A stretch of DNA of 64,000 nucleotides. It comes from Fuerstiella sp. (GTDB lineage Bacteria; Planctomycetota; Planctomycetia; Planctomycetales; Planctomycetaceae). The notes under the pieces were generated by a model. It searched no databases. It was not told where the DNA came from and worked only from the letters and a program-made list of their open reading frames with translations. The DNA lies in NCBI GenBank assembly GCA_022843805.1, contig JALHMY010000024.1, forward strand, positions 1 through 64,000. Direction: 5' to 3'. Positions 60,425 through 64,000 of the stretch are shown piece after piece (within the stretch, counting starts at the first letter, position 1; each line of letters opens with the position of its first letter). A program made the translations under genes and the position numbers.

Positions 60425-61624
60425 ATGGCAAACGTTCATTTTCAATTGGTTGATGTGGATCAGCAGGTTTTCGACTCGGAAACAATCATCACTCCTGCTT
60501 CGCTTGGACTGCAGAGCAATCCACAATCCGACTGGTCCATCCGAATGAATCGCCTTCATGGTGGTCTGTCCGAAGGCGTTGATGTGATCTCGCTCCATTC
60601 CGGTGGCCTCCAGCTGGAGGTCCTGCCAACTCGCGGCATGGGGATCTGGAAAGGATCCGCAAACGGAGTCCCCCTGGGCTGGAATTCTCCCGTGCAGCGT
60701 CCCGTACATCCAAACTGGGTGGACCAGATGCGTCGAGGAGGTATCGGCTGGCTCGACGGTTTTAACGAACTGATCTGCCGCTGCGGCCTTGGATGGCATG
60801 GTGCTCCGGGGAATGACGTCATCTGCGATTCTGATGGTAAAATTCTTTCCGAACAGTTTCTTCCCCTGCATGGCCGAATTGCCAATCTGCCCGCCCACAA
60901 GGTGTCAGTGTCGGCCTCTGACGACGGCCCCGGTCGCATCGACATCACAGGTGAAATCGATGAAGCCAGCATGTTCGGCGGTCACCTGCGTCTTCGATCG
61001 ACATTGTCGGTCGTCCCTGGTGCCTGTGAGTTTCGTATCACCGATGTCGTTACCAACATGGGAAGCAATCCGGCAGAAGTCGAAATGCTTTATCACTGCA
61101 ATATCGGCGAACCGTTTCTCGGTGAAGGATCCGAATATCACGGCGCCGCCACAGAAGTGGCGCCTCGAGATCCTCGTGCGGCCGACGGGATCAATATGTG
61201 GAATATCTTCCAGGGGCCAACTCCCGGTTACTCCGAACAGGTCTACTTCACAAAACCTGTCGCTGATGCCGACGGTTTTGGTATGGCCGTTCTGACCAAT
61301 GCAGAAGCGACCGCGGCATTCTGCGTCAGATTCGACACCTCCACACTTCCGTGGTTCGTCCTCTGGAAAAACACCCAACCCACAGCCGACGGATATGTGA
61401 CCGGCCTTGAACCCGGCAGCAGTTTTCCAAACCTTCGTTCCGTTGAACGCAAAAATGGTCGGGTGATTCGACTGGAGTCCCAGGAGGAAGTCGGATTTGA
61501 CCTGAAATTCCAGATCGCAACCAACAGACAGCAGGCCCGAAAATTGCTGGACGAAGTCACCAGCCTGCAGGTCGCCTCTCCCCGAACCATCCATTCGAAG
61601 CCGCTTCCGGGCTGGAGCAGCTGA
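60425..61624 (+). CDS. DUF4432 / aldose-1-epimerase-like protein
   Basis: 399 aa; LQLEVLPTRGMGIWKGSANGVPLGWNSPVQRPVHPNWV; GIGWLDGFNELICRCGLGWHG; LYHCNIGEPFLGEGSEYHG. Confidence 0.85.
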   Translation: MANVHFQLVDVDQQVFDSETIITPASLGLQSNPQSDWSIRMNRLHGGLSEGVDVISLHSGGLQLEVLPTRGMGIWKGSANGVPLGWNSPVQRPVHPNWVDQMRRGGIGWLDGFNELICRCGLGWHGAPGNDVICDSDGKILSEQFLPLHGRIANLPAHKVSVSASDDGPGRIDITGEIDEASMFGGHLRLRSTLSVVPGACEFRITDVVTNMGSNPAEVEMLYHCNIGEPFLGEGSEYHGAATEVAPRDPRAADGINMWNIFQGPTPGYSEQVYFTKPVADADGFGMAVLTNAEATAAFCVRFDTSTLPWFVLWKNTQPTADGYVTGLEPGSSFPNLRSVERKNGRVIRLESQEEVGFDLKFQIATNRQQARKLLDEVTSLQVASPRTIHSKPLPGWSS

Positions 61625-61722
61625 TGTCCGATGTGGAATTGCAGAATTCCCGATCGTTTACACCATGAAACAACTGCCCGGAGAACTCTGATCGCTGTAC
61701 GATAGACGGCCGCCCCACTGGC

Positions 61723-62973
61723 ATGTCTGTCATTTCTCAACTCTGTCGACTGGTTCTGATCCTTCACGTGAACCCCGCAATACCGCCATCTGAACTCGTC
61801 AGCATAACGACCCACATCAGTCCAGCTGTGGACGTGAGTCCACCCGCATTTTCCGGTCATGTTCCGGATCGCCGAGCGATTCTTGAGCTGACGCCGCAGG
61901 AACTGACTGACTGGCTGGCTTCCATCGGTCAGCCACGCTTTCGAGCAAAGCAGATTCGCAAGTGGCTGATCAAAGGACGAATCAGCCATTTCGATCAGAT
62001 GACGAACCTGCCTGTCGAACTTCGACGTCAGCTCAGTGAAGAGTTTCGATTCTCGTCGTTTGAGTGTTCCGATCATCTGACTGGAAGTGACCAGACCGAA
62101 AAGCTGTTATTGAAATTGCAGGATGGTGAGCTTGTTGAATGCGTACTGATGCGTGATCCCGGTCGCCGTACGGTCTGTATCAGTACCCAGGTCGGCTGTG
62201 CGATGGGCTGTATCTTCTGTGCCAGTGGTCTGCTGGGTGTAAAGCGTAATCTGACTCCCGCTGAGATTTTCGAGCAGGTACTGGTGCTGCACCGCCTGAT
62301 GCGAGCTGACGAGCAGATTACGAATGTTGTGGTTATGGGAATCGGAGAACCGCTGGCCAATTATCGTGCGCTGATGGAGGCATTGGACGTACTCACATCG
62401 GAAGAAGACTTCGGACTGGGTGCTCGACGCATCACGGTCTCCACGGTCGGGCTGCCGGAGAAAATTCGCGAGTTTGCACGGTCCGGCCGACAATTCAACC
62501 TGGCTGTTTCACTTCATGCTCCCAACGACGAGCTGCGGACGGAAATCGTGCCGGTTAATCGCAGTATTGGCATCCAGGATATACTCGCCGCTGCCGACGA
62601 TTTCTTTGATGCTACGGGGCGGAGGATCAGTTACGAATATGTGCTCATGTCCGGAATTAATGATCAGCCTGAACACGCGGAACAACTGGCTGCTCTGCTG
62701 AGAGGTCGGAATGCGCATGTGAACCTGATTCCCATGAATGGAGTCAGCGAACTGGTGATGACCGCACCGGGAGAACCGGCAACTCAGCAATTCTGCCAGA
62801 TACTGGAACAATGGGGCGTGCCGGTGACCGTTCGGAAAAGGAAAGGTGCGGACATTGACGCAGCCTGCGGCCAGCTCCGTCTGAACCGGCAGACGGCGAG
62901 TCCCGTTCACACGGAAAACCTGCCACAGCAGGTTGCTTTGCTGGCAGTTCCTGTCAAAGAATCAGACACCTGA
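61723..62973 (+). CDS. rlmN: 23S rRNA (adenine-C2)-methyltransferase RlmN
   Basis: Radical SAM CAMGCIFCASGLLGVKRNLTPAEIFEQVL; VVMGIGEPLANY; RRITVSTVGLPEKI; NLAVSLHAPND; YEYVLMSGINDQPEHAEQLA. Start may be further downstream. Confidence 0.93.
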   Translation: MSVISQLCRLVLILHVNPAIPPSELVSITTHISPAVDVSPPAFSGHVPDRRAILELTPQELTDWLASIGQPRFRAKQIRKWLIKGRISHFDQMTNLPVELRRQLSEEFRFSSFECSDHLTGSDQTEKLLLKLQDGELVECVLMRDPGRRTVCISTQVGCAMGCIFCASGLLGVKRNLTPAEIFEQVLVLHRLMRADEQITNVVVMGIGEPLANYRALMEALDVLTSEEDFGLGARRITVSTVGLPEKIREFARSGRQFNLAVSLHAPNDELRTEIVPVNRSIGIQDILAAADDFFDATGRRISYEYVLMSGINDQPEHAEQLAALLRGRNAHVNLIPMNGVSELVMTAPGEPATQQFCQILEQWGVPVTVRKRKGADIDAACGQLRLNRQTASPVHTENLPQQVALLAVPVKESDT

Positions 62974-63040
62974 TGAAGAGATTGTACGGTCGTCGCAAAA
63001 ACCGTATCCACAGATCGAAAAACATTGTAGGCGAGCTCCC

Positions 63041-64000
63041 ATGAAACATCTGCCCCCGGCTTCCTCGTTATTCCGGCACCGCATACTGCTGCACTTGATG
63101 TCCTTTTTTGTGCTGGCGGCAGCAGCATCTGCCATGGCAACTGCCGATGAGCTGGCACCCGTGCAAAAATTCCTTTCCGAAGGGCGACTGACAGACGCAT
63201 CCGATCACTTTTCCGAACTCCTGAAGACTAACGAAGCGGATCAGCAGGCTCGCTTTAGTCTGGGAGTTGTCCAGTTTCTTCAGGCCGTCGAAGGTCTTGG
63301 ATACGACCACTATCGCTACGGACTGCTCGGCGATCGGCGGCGTCAGATCACCTTTATGCGATTACCTGTACCAGAGAATCCATCCCCGGAAAAACTGAAC
63401 TACGAAAAGGCCCGGGCAATCATCAGCGGTTTCGTGGAACGACTGGGCATTGCCGAGAAAACTCTTGCGGACGTCAAACCCACCGGAGTCCTTCTTCCAC
63501 TGCAGGTCGGAGCGATTCGACTCGATCTGGACAGAAATGGAAAACGAACGAATGACGAAACTCTCGGTGCGATTATCGACAGCCTGCAGGGGCCCCGATC
63601 GGGCGCAGCAGCCGGATCGACGGCCGGACTGACGATTGCCTTTGATGATGCCGATGTGCTCTGGCTGCGGGGCTATTGTCATGTCATGTCAGGGCTTGGC
63701 CAGATTGTTCTGGCCTACGACTGGAAGGATCAGTTTGAACGCACCGCACATTTGTTTTATCCAAACGTCGAAACTCCTTATTCGTATTTGCAGGCTGAAG
63801 GTCCCGGCGTTGCTGCCGGCTTCAACCTTCAGAATATCACCGATCTGATCGCCCTGATTCATACAGTGAACTATGAGGTCACTGAGCCTGCCAGAATGCA
63901 GACTGCTCTGCAGCATTTCGAAACCGTCATCACGCTCAGTCGTGAATCGTTCAGGCTGATCGAAGCCGAAACAGACAATGACCGGGAGTGGATCCCGAAT
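63041..64000 (+). CDS. Secreted hypothetical protein, truncated by the window end (absent from the supplied ORF track)
   Basis: ATG 63041; hand translation MKHLPPASSLFRHRILLHLMSFFVLAAAASAMATADELAPVQKFLSEGRLTDASDHFSELLKTNEADQQARFSLGVVQFLQ...; I saw no stop before 64000. Confidence 0.75.
   Translation, partial: MKHLPPASSLFRHRILLHLMSFFVLAAAASAMATADELAPVQKFLSEGRLTDASDHFSELLKTNEADQQARFSLGVVQFLQAVEGLGYDHYRYGLLGDRRRQITFMRLPVPENPSPEKLNYEKARAIISGFVERLGIAEKTLADVKPTGVLLPLQVGAIRLDLDRNGKRTNDETLGAIIDSLQGPRSGAAAGSTAGLTIAFDDADVLWLRGYCHVMSGLGQIVLAYDWKDQFERTAHLFYPNVETPYSYLQAEGPGVAAGFNLQNITDLIALIHTVNYEVTEPARMQTALQHFETVITLSRESFRLIEAETDNDREWIPN

Noticed and set aside
1-64000. tRNA or rRNA genes
   Set aside because: No convincing TPsiC-like (GGTTCGAATCC) plus acceptor pairing, and no rRNA-like conserved segments were found by eye; a tRNAscan-SE/barrnap run would settle this.

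Overview
The window looks like a chromosomal segment from a member of Planctomycetota. The evidence is a DUF1501 gene next to a PSD1/DUF1549-DUF1553 gene, a DUF1559 pseudopilin, a PVC-type dehydrogenase/cytochrome protein, a PEP-CTERM protein, H4MPT-type C1 metabolism (ftr), and a dispersed repeat family whose spurious translations read 'GEAPAEP' or 'GSAGASPS'. I see no rRNA, convincing tRNA, CRISPR array, prophage or transposase. Most of the window is ordinary metabolic, regulatory and secreted-protein coding. Less ordinary features are: (1) a set of 'twin-hairpin' palindromic elements in which unrelated stems share a TCC-loop hairpin paired with a GGA-loop hairpin, several of them overlapping or next to stop codons; (2) a 21-nt motif plus hairpin repeat whose two copies show compensatory stem changes; (3) a roughly 2,073-2,092 aa single ORF joining deacetylase-like, ceramidase-like, PVC dehydrogenase, HEAT-like, c-type cytochrome and C-terminal beta-sandwich-like regions; (4) a probable pseudokinase; (5) a chromosomal AAC(3)-I-like acetyltransferase; (6) a MauE-like/thioredoxin-fold gene pair; (7) a repeat-rich region at about 28-36 kb. 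All family calls were made by eye from motifs and remembered family sequences; no database search was run.
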